Shown in pieces: positions 24,800 through 33,908 of a stretch of 64,000 bases of DNA. The notes beneath the pieces were generated by a model. That model made no database searches, was not told the DNA's origin, and worked only from the letters and a program-made list of their open reading frames with translations. Every line of letters starts with the position of its first letter. The first letter of the stretch is position 1. Source of the DNA: Priestia filamentosa (GTDB taxonomy: Bacteria > Bacillota > Bacilli > Bacillales > Bacillaceae_H); contig NZ_FXAJ01000002.1 of NCBI RefSeq assembly GCF_900177535.1, positions 248,001 to 312,000 of the forward strand. The letters are read 5' to 3'. The position numbers were made by a program, and so were the translations under genes.

Positions 24800-26050
24800 A
24801 TGGAAAATTTCATCGAGAAATTAACAAGAGAACAAAAAGAAGAAGTAAAGAGACAAATGAAGTTGTACACTCAAGGTGTGCAAGAAATCATTCCGGCAGA
24901 AGAATTAGAACAGAAGCTAGCTAAGTCGATTATTAACAATGAACCATTAAAAATTAAACTAGGATTAGATCCTTCTGCTCCTGATGTGCATCTCGGACAC
25001 ACGGTTGTATTGAATAAAATGCGTCAGTTTCAGGAAAATGGACATAAGATTCAGCTGTTAATTGGGGACTTCACGGGGAAAATTGGGGATCCAACAGGAA
25101 AATCAGTAGCGCGCAAACAGCTTACAGATGAAGAAGTAAAGAGAAATGCTAAAACATATTTTGAGCAATTTGGAAAAGTAATGGATATGTCAAAAGTAGA
25201 TCTTTACTATAATTCTAAATGGCTCTCAAAGCTGAATTTTGAAGAGGTTATCGGCTTAGCTGGTAAAATAACAGTAGCAAGATTATTAGAAAGAGATGAC
25301 TTTGAAGAACGTATTGCATTAGGAAAACCAATTTCCTTACATGAATTTTTCTACCCTGTGATGCAAGGATATGATTCCGTGATGTTAGAGTGTGATATTG
25401 AATTAGGTGGAACAGATCAACATTTTAATATTTTAATGGGAAGACATTTTCAAGAGAAGTTTGGAAAAGAAAAACAAGTTGCGCTTTTAATGCCTCTATT
25501 AGAAGGACTTGATGGGGTTGAAAAAATGTCGAAATCTAAAAATAACTACATTGGAATTGACGAAACTCCAGAGGAGATGTATGGAAAAGCTATGTCTATT
25601 AGAGATGAGCAGATGATTAAATACTTTGAGCTTGTAACAAAGTTCACTCCAGAGGAAATAGCTAAAATAAAGGCGAATTTAGAAGCAGGTGAGCTTCATC
25701 CGAAGAAAGCTAAAATGCTTCTCGCTGAAACAATTGTAAGCATGTACCAAGATGAAGAAGCAGCTAAAAAAGCAGGCAAACACTTTGCTTCCGTATTTCA
25801 ACAAGGAGCAATCCCAACAAATGTTGCTGAAATAGAATGGAATGGAGGAGAAATAGCATCTCCTATTGATCTTATTATGCACGCTAACTTACTTAGTTCT
25901 AGAAGTGAAGCGCGTAGAATGATTGACAATAACGGCGTAAAAATAAATGGAGAGAAAGTTGTCCACAAAGATGAGCAGTTAGTAATCTCTGATGGTTTAG
26001 TAATTCAAATTGGAAAACGCAAATTTGCAAAAATAAGAGTAAAAGCTTAA
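24800..26050 (+). CDS. tyrZ: Tyrosyl-tRNA synthetase, TyrZ type
   Basis: 416 residues. The class I signature HIGH is present as HLGH in [18 protein letters not shown] in [10 protein letters not shown], and an S4 RNA-binding domain occupies the last ~65 residues ([20 protein letters not shown]). The [16 protein letters not shown] pattern belongs to the second bacterial TyrRS group, which in B. subtilis is TyrZ rather than the housekeeping TyrS. It charges tRNA-Tyr with tyrosine using ATP. TAAGGAGG precedes the start, and the T-box directly upstream controls it. Confidence 0.95.
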   Translation: MENFIEKLTREQKEEVKRQMKLYTQGVQEIIPAEELEQKLAKSIINNEPLKIKLGLDPSAPDVHLGHTVVLNKMRQFQENGHKIQLLIGDFTGKIGDPTGKSVARKQLTDEEVKRNAKTYFEQFGKVMDMSKVDLYYNSKWLSKLNFEEVIGLAGKITVARLLERDDFEERIALGKPISLHEFFYPVMQGYDSVMLECDIELGGTDQHFNILMGRHFQEKFGKEKQVALLMPLLEGLDGVEKMSKSKNNYIGIDETPEEMYGKAMSIRDEQMIKYFELVTKFTPEEIAKIKANLEAGELHPKKAKMLLAETIVSMYQDEEAAKKAGKHFASVFQQGAIPTNVAEIEWNGGEIASPIDLIMHANLLSSRSEARRMIDNNGVKINGEKVVHKDEQLVISDGLVIQIGKRKFAKIRVKA

Positions 26051-26081
26051 AGAAAGAGAGGAACCCTCTCTTTCTTTTTTT
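26051..26081 (+). terminator. tyrZ terminator
   Basis: AAAGAGAGG, loop AACC, CTCTCTTT, T run. Confidence 0.88.
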
Positions 26082-26175
26082 GTGAACATAGTCATCCCGT
26101 AAATAATCTTTACGCTATTAGTTTATGATAACAACAGAAGAAAGCATTATATAGGGTGAAAAGGAGAAGGTCAAA

Positions 26176-26760
26176 ATGAAAAGAGTGTTACTTCTTTTAG
26201 CAGACGGATTTGAAGCTGTTGAAGCGAGCGTGTTTACAGATGTTTTTGGGTGGAACAAAATAGAAGGTAACGGTGAGACAGAACTTGTGACAGCAGGGCT
26301 GAGGGAAGAACTAAAATGTACGTGGAATTTTCGAGTGAAGCCTGAAATGCTTTTACAGGACGTAAAAGTAGAAGACTTTGATGCCCTTGCTATTGGTGGA
26401 GGATTTGAACAAGCAGGGTATTTTACAGATGCATTTTCTAAAGAATTTCAAGATATTATTCAGCAGTTTCATCAGCAGAAGAAAATAATTGGAGCTGTTT
26501 GCATAGCCGCTTTAGCGCTTGGGAAAAGCGGAATTTTAAAAGGGAAAAAGGCCACAACATACAGCTATCCTGGAAGTACGAGAAAGCAGGAGTTACAGAA
26601 GTTTGGAGCAGAGGTAGTCCAAGCTCCGCTTATTGATGAGGGAAACATTATTACATGCGCAAGTCCATCGGTAGGGTTTGATGTTTCCTTTCTTATGCTA
26701 GAAAAGTTAACCTCGAGAAAAAACGTTGAGAAAGTAAGAGGTTTAATGGGTTTCTCATAA
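26176..26760 (+). CDS. DJ-1/PfpI family protein
   Basis: 194 residues in the class I glutamine amidotransferase-like fold. The nucleophile elbow is AVCIAAL with the Cys near residue 115, and the early Glu (DGFEAVEA) that activates it is present, as in DJ-1. Family members are glyoxalases/deglycases, chaperones or stress proteins; no specific role can be read. AAAGGAGAAGG precedes ATG 26176. Confidence 0.9.
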   Translation: MKRVLLLLADGFEAVEASVFTDVFGWNKIEGNGETELVTAGLREELKCTWNFRVKPEMLLQDVKVEDFDALAIGGGFEQAGYFTDAFSKEFQDIIQQFHQQKKIIGAVCIAALALGKSGILKGKKATTYSYPGSTRKQELQKFGAEVVQAPLIDEGNIITCASPSVGFDVSFLMLEKLTSRKNVEKVRGLMGFS

Positions 26761-26857
26761 ACTTATTATGTAAACAATTTCTAAGAAAAAAATAGTAAAA
26801 GTGGTAACCTTTCTCTTTCTTTTTCGTATATGATAAGAGAAGGAGGTGGGCCACACT

Positions 26858-27586
26858 TTGGGTAGATTGCTCTTTTTATTTTTTATTGCCCTGCTTGGCA
26901 TTATTTTACGTTATATTATCTTGGGGGAATTTGAGTGGGAGCATATTGTAATAGTCTCTTTCTTTTTAGTTGGAGCGTTTTTTCTTTTGATTTTTATAAA
27001 GTGGAGAGTCAGCCTTGATGAAAAGTACATACCAGCACAATCAGAAAACAAGCTTTGGACAACCCGAATAGGCGAACGACATTCAAAAGGAAGAAAAATG
27101 CTTTATTTCGGCGAAACAAAGCGGGGAGAATACCGCCGTTACTATGCGAAGTGGTGGCATAAAATAATTGTGGACATTCTTGAAGGAGACGGACAGTGGT
27201 ATATGAACCTAGCTGTAAAATGGGATGCTGGAGATGAAATCCGATTTATTGACCAAACTGAAAAAGTATGGAAGCTGAATTGGGGATGGAAAATTATCCA
27301 GGATAACAAGGAAATTGGAATTATTAAAACTGATTTTTCACTGAAAAATTCAGCTAAGTTGAAAGAAAAGCTTTGTTTGCACTATAACGGCTCTCTTTAT
27401 GAATTCTCCTGTTCTAGCATTGGCTCAAATATAAAGGTGAAAAAAGGGGGAGAACTGGTAGCAGAAGGCGGCCGATATGAATTTTTGAAGAATCGATACT
27501 ATTTTGATGTAAAAGAAAAGTTTCAGCATCATGAAAATTTGCTTGTTATGACCTACCTTTTATTTAACTATGTTCATAAGCAGTAA
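26858..27586 (+). CDS. Membrane-anchored Tubby C-terminal-like protein, function unknown
   Basis: 242 residues from TTG 26858, preceded by the perfect AAGGAGG at 26840-26846; a GTG that overlaps that site is less likely. Two N-terminal membrane helices (residues ~1-55) are followed by a Trp/Tyr/Lys-rich beta domain (WYMNLAVKWDAGDEI, VWKLNWGWKIIQDNKEIGI) that resembles Tubby-like/LURP folds seen in other Bacillus proteins; this fold guess is inference. Stand-alone gene with strong terminator. Confidence 0.65.
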   Translation: MGRLLFLFFIALLGIILRYIILGEFEWEHIVIVSFFLVGAFFLLIFIKWRVSLDEKYIPAQSENKLWTTRIGERHSKGRKMLYFGETKRGEYRRYYAKWWHKIIVDILEGDGQWYMNLAVKWDAGDEIRFIDQTEKVWKLNWGWKIIQDNKEIGIIKTDFSLKNSAKLKEKLCLHYNGSLYEFSCSSIGSNIKVKKGGELVAEGGRYEFLKNRYYFDVKEKFQHHENLLVMTYLLFNYVHKQ

Positions 27587-27618
27587 AAAAAGAAGGCTTT
27601 TTAAAAGCCTTCTTTTTT
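27585..27618 (+). terminator. Intrinsic terminator
   Basis: AAAGAAGGCTTTT/AAAAGCCTTCTTT, T run. Confidence 0.88.
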
Positions 27619-27639
27619 CAATGAAAACTACCATTTGAG

Positions 27640-27891
27640 GAAGCGACCCCTCCTAAAGTAGCTGAACTTTTCTATGATTTCTATGTTTCAAAATGATAAG
27701 AAACGCTAAATTCGCTCCTTTAACTCCTTTTGGCGGATGACCTCAACAGAATGCCTTCTGTACTTATCATTACAGCTGAGCGAGACTCGCTTGCAAAGGA
27801 AGCAGAAACTTATATGCAGGAAGGCTGGTATAGAGTGACATATAAACAATATAAAGAGCAGTACACGGATTTATACATAGCGGAAGGTTAG
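27640..27891 (+). pseudogene. Remnant of an alpha/beta hydrolase (fold-3 esterase)
   Basis: Three frames must be joined. First VAELFYDFYVSK, then RNAKFAPLTPF, then LLADDLNRMPSVLIITAERD with SLAKEAETYMQ, in the order in which the C-terminal third of hormone-sensitive-lipase-like esterases runs (SPLLAxxL..PPxLIITAExDPLRDExxxYA, which carries the catalytic Asp). The N-terminal two thirds with HGGG and GDSAG are absent. Frameshifts plus loss of the N-terminus make it non-functional. Confidence 0.7.
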
Positions 27892-28087
27892 AAAAAGCTG
27901 AAAGCATAAGACACTTCATTCGTGATACATTACAAAATAAAATTTCCTCTTTTATATCGTGACGCTCTATAGTGAACGTCAGGTTTTTTATTTTCTAACA
28001 GCTCTGTTATAAATAAGGGAATGAATAAGCTGTTCACGTGTTTGTCTCTTTGTTTGATAGCTTAAAAAAGCAGTTATAGCATAAAAT

Positions 28088-28558
28088 TTATTTTTGAATG
28101 GCACGTTTTTCTAAGCAAGATATTAGTTTATAATAGCCAAGCAAAATTACTAGCAAGAAAGGATCAAGAATTGCAGCATGCCATAATCTCCACCAGCCAT
28201 AGTGAAAATATCCCCATGGTTCAGGTAGCTTTGTCATGACTTCATAGAGAAGAATGAAAATTACCCAAAGGACAATATAAGCTGCTTTTTGGGTCAATGT
28301 TTTGTGAACAGGATACCAATTTAAAAACATAATATTTACAGGAGGAATCAACAGTGTATGAGGAAGAAGCCCCGCCCAGTCAATTTCCCGATTAAAGTAC
28401 CAATAACCGTGATATTTATACTCAATCATCAGATCAAATAGTTGCTGAAAGGCGATGGTAAACATCCAAATATGTAAAATTTGATGAGCTGGTAGCGTTC
28501 TATTTGTTTTAAAGGCAATCACGTTAAATACAATAATAGCAACAATTAGTCCAACCAT
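28088..28558 (-). CDS. Unrecognised four-helix membrane protein
   Basis: 156 residues, four to five hydrophobic helices, rich in Trp/Tyr/His between them (LLPHTLLIPPVNIMFLNWYPV, WGYFHYGWWRLWHAA). Similar Bacillus membrane proteins of the CBO0543 type exist, but I am not certain of the family. AAAGGAAAAGAG precedes ATG 28558. Isolated, no clear terminator. Confidence 0.7.
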   Translation of the reverse strand: MVGLIVAIIVFNVIAFKTNRTLPAHQILHIWMFTIAFQQLFDLMIEYKYHGYWYFNREIDWAGLLPHTLLIPPVNIMFLNWYPVHKTLTQKAAYIVLWVIFILLYEVMTKLPEPWGYFHYGWWRLWHAAILDPFLLVILLGYYKLISCLEKRAIQK

Positions 28559-28983
28559 TCTCTTTTCCTTTCAGCAAAATTTTATAAAAAAATCCGTGTT
28601 TTCTTAGAATGAGCGTTATAAGGAGAAGTTATACAAAAGGAGAGGAAATGTTAGAAAAAGAAAAGAGTCACCTATAAATTTTCGGAATATTTAAATTTAA
28701 TTATATTCTTATAAAGAAATATTTGTAAATTATAAAATCCTTTTTATTTTTCCTTTATTAATAGAAAGGATATAATGTTCTTCTGAAAAAAACAATTGTA
28801 TTTTTAGGGGGAATTTATTATTATAGAATAAGTAATAAAGTATTGCATTTATAAATAATAAGCATGTTCTCAACTATTACAGTAAATATAAAGATGATTT
28901 TGGAAGGCAGCTTTAGTACAAACAGAAAAAGCTTAGCCCTCTTTCATCACGTGGAGACTACAGAGAAAAGAGGAGGAACAAAA
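28559..28983. other. AT-rich intergenic region before the amino-acid permease
   Basis: Very AT-rich; the frame of the permease stays open upstream to 28864 but the residues there do not look conserved. GGATATAAT near 28768 could be a -10 box. No gene, hairpin or repeat is supported. Confidence 0.4.
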
Positions 28984-30372
28984 GTGGAGAAAGAAGAGCT
29001 ACAAAGAGGACTGCAGTCACGTCATATTCAAATGATTGCTCTAGGAGGAACAATCGGTGTTGGGTTGTTTATGGGCTCAACAAGCACAATTCAATGGACA
29101 GGCCCGTCCGTACTCCTAGCATATGCGATTTGCGGTATTTTTATCTTTTTTGTTATGAGAGCAATGGGGGAAATGCTTTATGTTGAACCAAGCACAGGTT
29201 CTTTTGCCACATTTGGTCATAAGTATATTCATCCATTAGCAGGATATATGACAGCATGGAGCAACTGGTTTCAGTGGATTATTGTTGGAATGTCCGAAAT
29301 TATTGCAGTTGGAGCATACATGAAATTTTGGTTTCCAGACTTGCCAGCTTGGATTCCGGGGATCGTAGCTATGGCTATTCTTGGAGCAGCTAATTTAGTG
29401 TCTGTTAAATCATTTGGAGAATTTGAATTTTGGTTCGCTATGATTAAAATAGTTACAATTGTCCTTATGATTATTGCTGGTATTGGCCTTATCTTCTTTG
29501 GACTTGGAAATGGTGGAGATGCAATCGGAATTTCAAATCTTTGGGAGCATGGCGGCTTTTTTGCTGGAGGTTGGTCTGGATTTTTCTTTGCTCTTTCTCT
29601 TGTAATTGCTGCTTATCAAGGAGTAGAACTTATTGGAATTACAGCAGGAGAAGCACAAAATCCACAGAAAACATTGAGAAGTGCTATTCAAAGTATTATC
29701 TGGCGTATTTTAATCTTCTACATTGGAGCTATTTTTGTTATTGTAACGGTGTATCCTTGGAACGAGCTTAACTCATTAGGCAGTCCATTTGTGTCTACAT
29801 TTGCAAAAGTGGGTATTACAGCAGCGGCAGGGATCATTAACTTCGTAGTCATTACAGCAGCAATGTCAGGATGTAACAGTGGAATTTTCAGTGCAGGACG
29901 CATGCTCTACACATTAGGTCTAAATGGACAAGCACCAAAGTTTTTTACAAAAGTTTCTCGCAATGGTGTTCCACTATACGGTACGATAGCTGTGCTTATT
30001 GGCTTAGCAATTGGTGTTGTGTTAAATTATGTTGCACCTCCTAAAATCTTTGTGTACGTATATAGTGCAAGTGTTCTTCCAGGTATGGTGCCTTGGTTTG
30101 TGATTTTAATTAGTCAAATCCGTTTTAGAAAGGCTAAAGGAGAAGAAATGAAGAAACATCCATTCAAAATGCCTTTTGCTCCTTTCACAAACTACTTAAC
30201 AATCGCCTTTTTATTAATGGTTCTTGTTGGAATGTGGTTTAACAATGAAACGAGAGTATCGCTAATTGTCGGGATTGTTTTTCTTGTTATTGTAACGATT
30301 AGTTATTATGCATTTGGAATTCATAAACGTTCCACATTAGCTAACGAAAACGAGCAGCATAAAGCAGGATAA
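28984..30372 (+). CDS. Amino-acid permease (AAT family, APC superfamily)
   Basis: 462 residues from GTG 28984, chosen because GAGGAGGA sits just upstream and because family proteins begin [20 protein letters not shown]. Twelve helices; the [12 protein letters not shown] unwound helix 1, [14 protein letters not shown] and [13 protein letters not shown] are hallmarks of AAT permeases such as AapA/RocE/ProY. It imports an amino acid with protons. Substrate cannot be assigned. Confidence 0.92.
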   Translation: MEKEELQRGLQSRHIQMIALGGTIGVGLFMGSTSTIQWTGPSVLLAYAICGIFIFFVMRAMGEMLYVEPSTGSFATFGHKYIHPLAGYMTAWSNWFQWIIVGMSEIIAVGAYMKFWFPDLPAWIPGIVAMAILGAANLVSVKSFGEFEFWFAMIKIVTIVLMIIAGIGLIFFGLGNGGDAIGISNLWEHGGFFAGGWSGFFFALSLVIAAYQGVELIGITAGEAQNPQKTLRSAIQSIIWRILIFYIGAIFVIVTVYPWNELNSLGSPFVSTFAKVGITAAAGIINFVVITAAMSGCNSGIFSAGRMLYTLGLNGQAPKFFTKVSRNGVPLYGTIAVLIGLAIGVVLNYVAPPKIFVYVYSASVLPGMVPWFVILISQIRFRKAKGEEMKKHPFKMPFAPFTNYLTIAFLLMVLVGMWFNNETRVSLIVGIVFLVIVTISYYAFGIHKRSTLANENEQHKAG

Positions 30373-30409
30373 AAAAAGCGTGTGAAATACTATTTCACAC
30401 GCTTTTTTT
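30372..30409 (+). terminator. Permease terminator
   Basis: AAAAAAGCGTGTGAAATA, CTATTTCACACGCTTTTTTT: a 16-bp stem. Confidence 0.92.
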
Positions 30410-30896
30410 AGGTAGTTTTCTTTGTTGTTGTTGTTTTGCGTAATGATCCGATAATCATCCTATTTAGCAATGATTTTACCGCCATACTAAGGAAACTATA
30501 ATACCAAGTCCATTTCTTGTTCCATCTAATCAGCTTTGTATATTTTTCAGCCCACGTTTCGACTAGGACAATGACACTGATAAAACCTAGTGTTTTACAA
30601 ACTGTTATTATTACTCCGTTCTTCTTTGTTGTTTCATTGATAAGGATGGACGTTACAGGGTATAAGAGAAAATCAAACAGGATGTGAATTTTGAAATCTC
30701 GTTTTAGCAGTCTAACAGGATATTTGATTAATTTCCTATTAACAACAAACCTGTCGACAATTCCATTTGTTAAGCTGTTCAGCAAGAAGGTTAGCAAAAA
30801 GTTTTTCATTCCCATTCTTTTTAATAAAAAAGGACATAGTAGCAATGTGAAGAAGAACAAAAATTTTAAAAATCCTTTCTCAAATGCTTTGCTCAT
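30408..30896 (-). CDS. Unrecognised membrane protein
   Basis: 162 residues from ATG 30896 (AAAGGTGG upstream; GTG 30908 overlaps that site). Three to four hydrophobic segments separated by strongly basic loops (RLLKRDFKIH, KLIRWNKKW), and a Thr/Lys-only C-terminal tail of nine residues encoded by a GTT-type triplet repeat near 30420. Similar proteins are common in Bacillus but I cannot name the family. It ends against the permease terminator. Confidence 0.65.
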   Translation of the reverse strand: MSKAFEKGFLKFLFFFTLLLCPFLLKRMGMKNFLLTFLLNSLTNGIVDRFVVNRKLIKYPVRLLKRDFKIHILFDFLLYPVTSILINETTKKNGVIITVCKTLGFISVIVLVETWAEKYTKLIRWNKKWTWYYSFLSMAVKSLLNRMIIGSLRKTTTTKKTT

Positions 30897-30997
30897 GTTT
30901 TCAACCACCTTTTGCGATACTTGATAATAAGCTACTTAGCTTCTGTCGCTTATTGTGGATGAGAACTAGGCGTATTATACAGAGAAAAGAACAATAG

Positions 30998-31032
30998 AAA
31001 AACCGTCTGCCTTTTTAAAAACAGACGGTTTC
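30998..31032. terminator. Hairpin terminator of the MFS gene
   Basis: AAACCGTCTG pairs with CAGACGGTTT; lies just 3' of the minus-strand MFS gene. Confidence 0.75.
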
Positions 31033-31036
31033 TTCG

Positions 31037-32242
31037 TTATGCTTGAACACGGCTTTGCCCTTTACTTTCAACAACATAAATTGAAAATCCTATTAGAAAC
31101 GCTACCGCAACGAAAATAGCTCCAATCCATGGAAGAGAGGTCAGCCCCATATGAGTAATAACAACTCCTCCAAGAAAAGCTCCAAATGCATTTCCTAAGT
31201 TGGCTGCAGAATGGTTAGATGTTGAAGCAAGAGCAGGGGCTTCGTGCGCAAGATTCATAATCTTAACTTGAACACCAGGCATAACAGCGAACGCTGCTGC
31301 TCCCCAAAAGAACATCGTAATCACTGCTGCCGCAGGGCTTTTTACTGTAACAGTGAATACTAAAAGAAGGATACAAATTGCCGCAAATATTCCAAAGATA
31401 GAGGGCATAAGCTTCCAATCTGCCAGTTTTCCTCCTACAATGTTTCCTAACGTAACGCCACAGCCGTACAACACAAGAATCCATGTTACGCTATGTTCAT
31501 GAAACCCAGTGACGTCTACAAGCAGCGGTGTAATGTAAGTGAAAACAGTAAATAAACTTCCACACCCTAATGCACTAAGCAGAAGGAACAGAAGAAGCTT
31601 TGGCTGCTTAAATGCGCCAAACTGTTTTGTTAAGTTTGAAGACGCTTCTTGACGAAGTTTTGGAATAAAAATAATGATGCCAATAAAAGCAATAAGACCC
31701 ATTATTGTAATCGCTCCAAATGAAGCTCTCCATCCTAAATGTTGCCCAATGAAGGTTCCAACAGGCACACCAACAATATTAGCAATTGTTAAGCCTGCCA
31801 TCATTGTAGCAACAGCACTTGCACGTTTGTGTGGTTGAACAAGCTTTGAAGCAATAACAGCTCCAACACCGAAAAATGTACCGTGACATAATGCAGTTAA
31901 AAGTCTAGCGCCCATTAATAATTCATAATTTGGGGCGATGATAGCAAATGCATTTCCAAGGATAAATAAAAACATGAGTAAGCAAAGCAGCATTTTTTGA
32001 GGAACCCTGTGTGTGAAAATCGTTAGGATAGGAGCTCCAATGGCAACGCCTAACGCGTAACCTGTAATAAGCTGTCCTGCTTTTGAAATACTAACGTGAA
32101 GGTCTTCCGCGACGTTTGGAAGGATGCCCATGATAACGAACTCTGTCATTCCAATGGCAAAAGCACCTAACGTTAGGGAAAGAAGAGCAATTGGAAAAGG
32201 CTCTTTTTTCCCGCTAAGCTTTTGAGCTTGTGAAGAATTCAT
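31037..32242 (-). CDS. MFS (DHA1, AraJ-like) transporter
   Basis: 401 residues, twelve helices. FAIGMTEFVIMGILPNVAED and LTALCHGTFFGVGAVIASKL are DHA1 hallmarks shared with AraJ/YdhP-type exporters; it is a distant paralogue of the transporter at 11.7-12.9 kb (same TEF motif and helix-4 CHG/SHG). AAAGGCTG precedes ATG 32242. No adjacent regulator. Confidence 0.9.
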   Translation of the reverse strand: MNSSQAQKLSGKKEPFPIALLSLTLGAFAIGMTEFVIMGILPNVAEDLHVSISKAGQLITGYALGVAIGAPILTIFTHRVPQKMLLCLLMFLFILGNAFAIIAPNYELLMGARLLTALCHGTFFGVGAVIASKLVQPHKRASAVATMMAGLTIANIVGVPVGTFIGQHLGWRASFGAITIMGLIAFIGIIIFIPKLRQEASSNLTKQFGAFKQPKLLLFLLLSALGCGSLFTVFTYITPLLVDVTGFHEHSVTWILVLYGCGVTLGNIVGGKLADWKLMPSIFGIFAAICILLLVFTVTVKSPAAAVITMFFWGAAAFAVMPGVQVKIMNLAHEAPALASTSNHSAANLGNAFGAFLGGVVITHMGLTSLPWIGAIFVAVAFLIGFSIYVVESKGQSRVQA

Positions 32243-32539
32243 AACTTATTCAGCCTTTCTGTATAAAATGGAATAAAATATATCTAAAGTGCAGTCCAGT
32301 TATTTATCATACTGAATACATAGGAATTATACAAGGGAAGAAATTAAAATAACCATTAAGTTTAATAGAATAAGAACAGAAATATGTAATGTAAAGCACA
32401 CTGAAGAGAGCTATAAATATAAGAGCTCTAATTTAGAAGAAAGGATAGATCTCGCTAAGTCAAGTTCCGCTTTAGGGTAAATTTCCATAAATACCTCTAT
32501 TTGTGATAAAATAGGGAATAAGCGAAGGGGGATAAGGGG

Positions 32540-32725
32540 ATGTCACTTTATAACACTTTGTTTCGGCTTTCCATCTGTATGATGGTTATTTTTGGAGGGG
32601 CGTTCTTTTTAAAGTATATAAAAACAGGAGACGTGTTCGTAGATCAATTCTCTGGGTTTTTTATAGGCCTTGTTCTGTTTTTTTCACTGCTTTTTTGGAA
32701 GATTGATCATAAGAAAAGAACGTGA
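32540..32725 (+). CDS. Small two-helix membrane protein
   Basis: 61 residues: two hydrophobic segments (about 9-27 and 37-54) and a basic C-terminus DHKKRT, so both ends face the cytosol. AAGGGGGATAAGGGG precedes ATG 32540 and a terminator follows, supporting a real gene. Family not recognised. Confidence 0.65.
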   Translation: MSLYNTLFRLSICMMVIFGGAFFLKYIKTGDVFVDQFSGFFIGLVLFFSLLFWKIDHKKRT

Positions 32726-32726
32726 G

Positions 32727-32753
32727 GAGCGTCTAGATTTAGACGCTTTTTTT
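32727..32753 (+). terminator. Intrinsic terminator
   Basis: AGCGTCTA, loop, TAGACGCT, T7. Confidence 0.88.
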
Positions 32754-32921
32754 GTATGAAAACTTAACAGACTTGATAAGGTGTTCATATCAAGCCAGAT
32801 TGTAAACATTGAAATGAAATATAATTTGATTAACTTTACAATAGAAGAGTAAGGGATTCTAGTTTTGGGTATTAACAATCATAAACAAGTCGTATATTTA
32901 TCATTTTTTCTGAAAAACTAG

Positions 32922-32987
32922 TTGCAAAGAGAAAAGAATAAGCGTATGCTGTATATATAAATAGTAATTCAATAAATACTAATTACT
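32922..32987 (+). promoter_or_regulatory. Promoter and inverted-repeat operator of the NUDIX/NrtR-like gene
   Basis: TTGCAA (32922-32927), 17 bases, TATGCT (32945-32950) is a moderate sigma-A promoter. Just downstream of the expected start, AGTAATT (32963-32969) and AATTACT (32981-32987) form an inverted repeat; the GTAATT/AATTAC arms recur before the next gene at 33865-33880. Confidence 0.5.
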
Positions 32988-33021
32988 TGAGTGAAGAAAA
33001 TGAGAAAAAAGGGGAATTCGT

Positions 33022-33822
33022 GTGGCGAAATACAAGACAGAAAAAGAGATGTTAGATCATTATCGTTCATCAGATTATATTACGCCTGATGGCTATACGT
33101 CAGACATCGCCATTTTCACCATCCAGTCATATAAGAAAGAAGAAAAAGCACCACCGGTTATGAAGCTTTCTCTTATGCTTATTAAACGAGCTGAAAAAGA
33201 CAAAGAAGGAAATCCGAATGTCGAAGGAGGAAAATGGGCAATTCCAGGTGGGTTTGTTGATGCGAATCATAAGGAAACAGCTTTTGAAGCAGCAAAGAGA
33301 GAGCTCAAAGAAGAAACAAACATAGACGGTCTTCATATTCAGCATTTTGGTGTGTATGATCGTATTGGTCGAGATCCGCGGGGATGGATGATTTCAAATG
33401 CTTTTTATGCTGTTGTACCTGAAGAACTTGTAGAACAGCGAAAAGCAAGTGACGATGCAGCAGAAGTAGAACTCTTCACAATGGAAGAAGTATTCAAGCT
33501 TGATCTTGCTTTTGATCATCGACAAATCATTGAAGATGCTCTATCCTTTATAAAAAAAGACATGGTTCAAACAACGCTTGCTAAAAATTTTCTACCGAGT
33601 GAATTTTCATTATCTGAACTGCAGCGTGTTCTATTAACAGTCGGAGAAGATCCTCGTATTTCAACAGATTCTGTTTTTTTTACAAAGGTACCAAAACTTC
33701 CATTTATTGAGAAAGTAGTGGATGAAAAAGGTCAGCTAAAAAAAACAAAGCGCAATTCATTTCGACCGTCACAGCTTTACCGTTTCAATAATATTGAAGT
33801 CGTTCAGTCTGTGTATCATTAG
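33022..33822 (+). CDS. NUDIX-domain protein, NrtR-like regulator of NAD metabolism (predicted)
   Basis: 266 residues from GTG 33022 (AAGGGG upstream). Residues ~25-165 form a NUDIX domain with AIPGGFVDANHKETAFEAAK followed by RELKEET; relative to the GX5EX7REUXEEXGU box the first spacing has two extra residues and the final Gly is Asn, so catalysis may be lost. The C-terminal ~95 residues (FSLSELQRVLLTVGEDP, FRPSQLYRFN) look like the winged helix of NrtR, which binds ADP-ribose in its NUDIX part and represses NAD genes. It leads a cluster with two NAD-salvage-type genes, which strongly supports this. Confidence 0.75.
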   Translation: MAKYKTEKEMLDHYRSSDYITPDGYTSDIAIFTIQSYKKEEKAPPVMKLSLMLIKRAEKDKEGNPNVEGGKWAIPGGFVDANHKETAFEAAKRELKEETNIDGLHIQHFGVYDRIGRDPRGWMISNAFYAVVPEELVEQRKASDDAAEVELFTMEEVFKLDLAFDHRQIIEDALSFIKKDMVQTTLAKNFLPSEFSLSELQRVLLTVGEDPRISTDSVFFTKVPKLPFIEKVVDEKGQLKKTKRNSFRPSQLYRFNNIEVVQSVYH

Positions 33823-33864
33823 GGAAGAGTTTCTTTCCTAATCAAACTTTAATTTTACTAATTT

Positions 33865-33887
33865 GTAATTTTATAATTACCAATTAC
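33865..33887 (+). promoter_or_regulatory. Second inverted-repeat operator overlapping a -10 box
   Basis: GTAATT-TTAT-AATTAC (33865-33880), with an additional AATTAC at 33882-33887. The -10-like TATAAT (33872-33877) lies inside the repeat, so a bound repressor would block the promoter of the hydrolase-pncB pair. Confidence 0.5.
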
Positions 33888-33908
33888 GATTGATGGAGAG
33901 TGAAGAAG

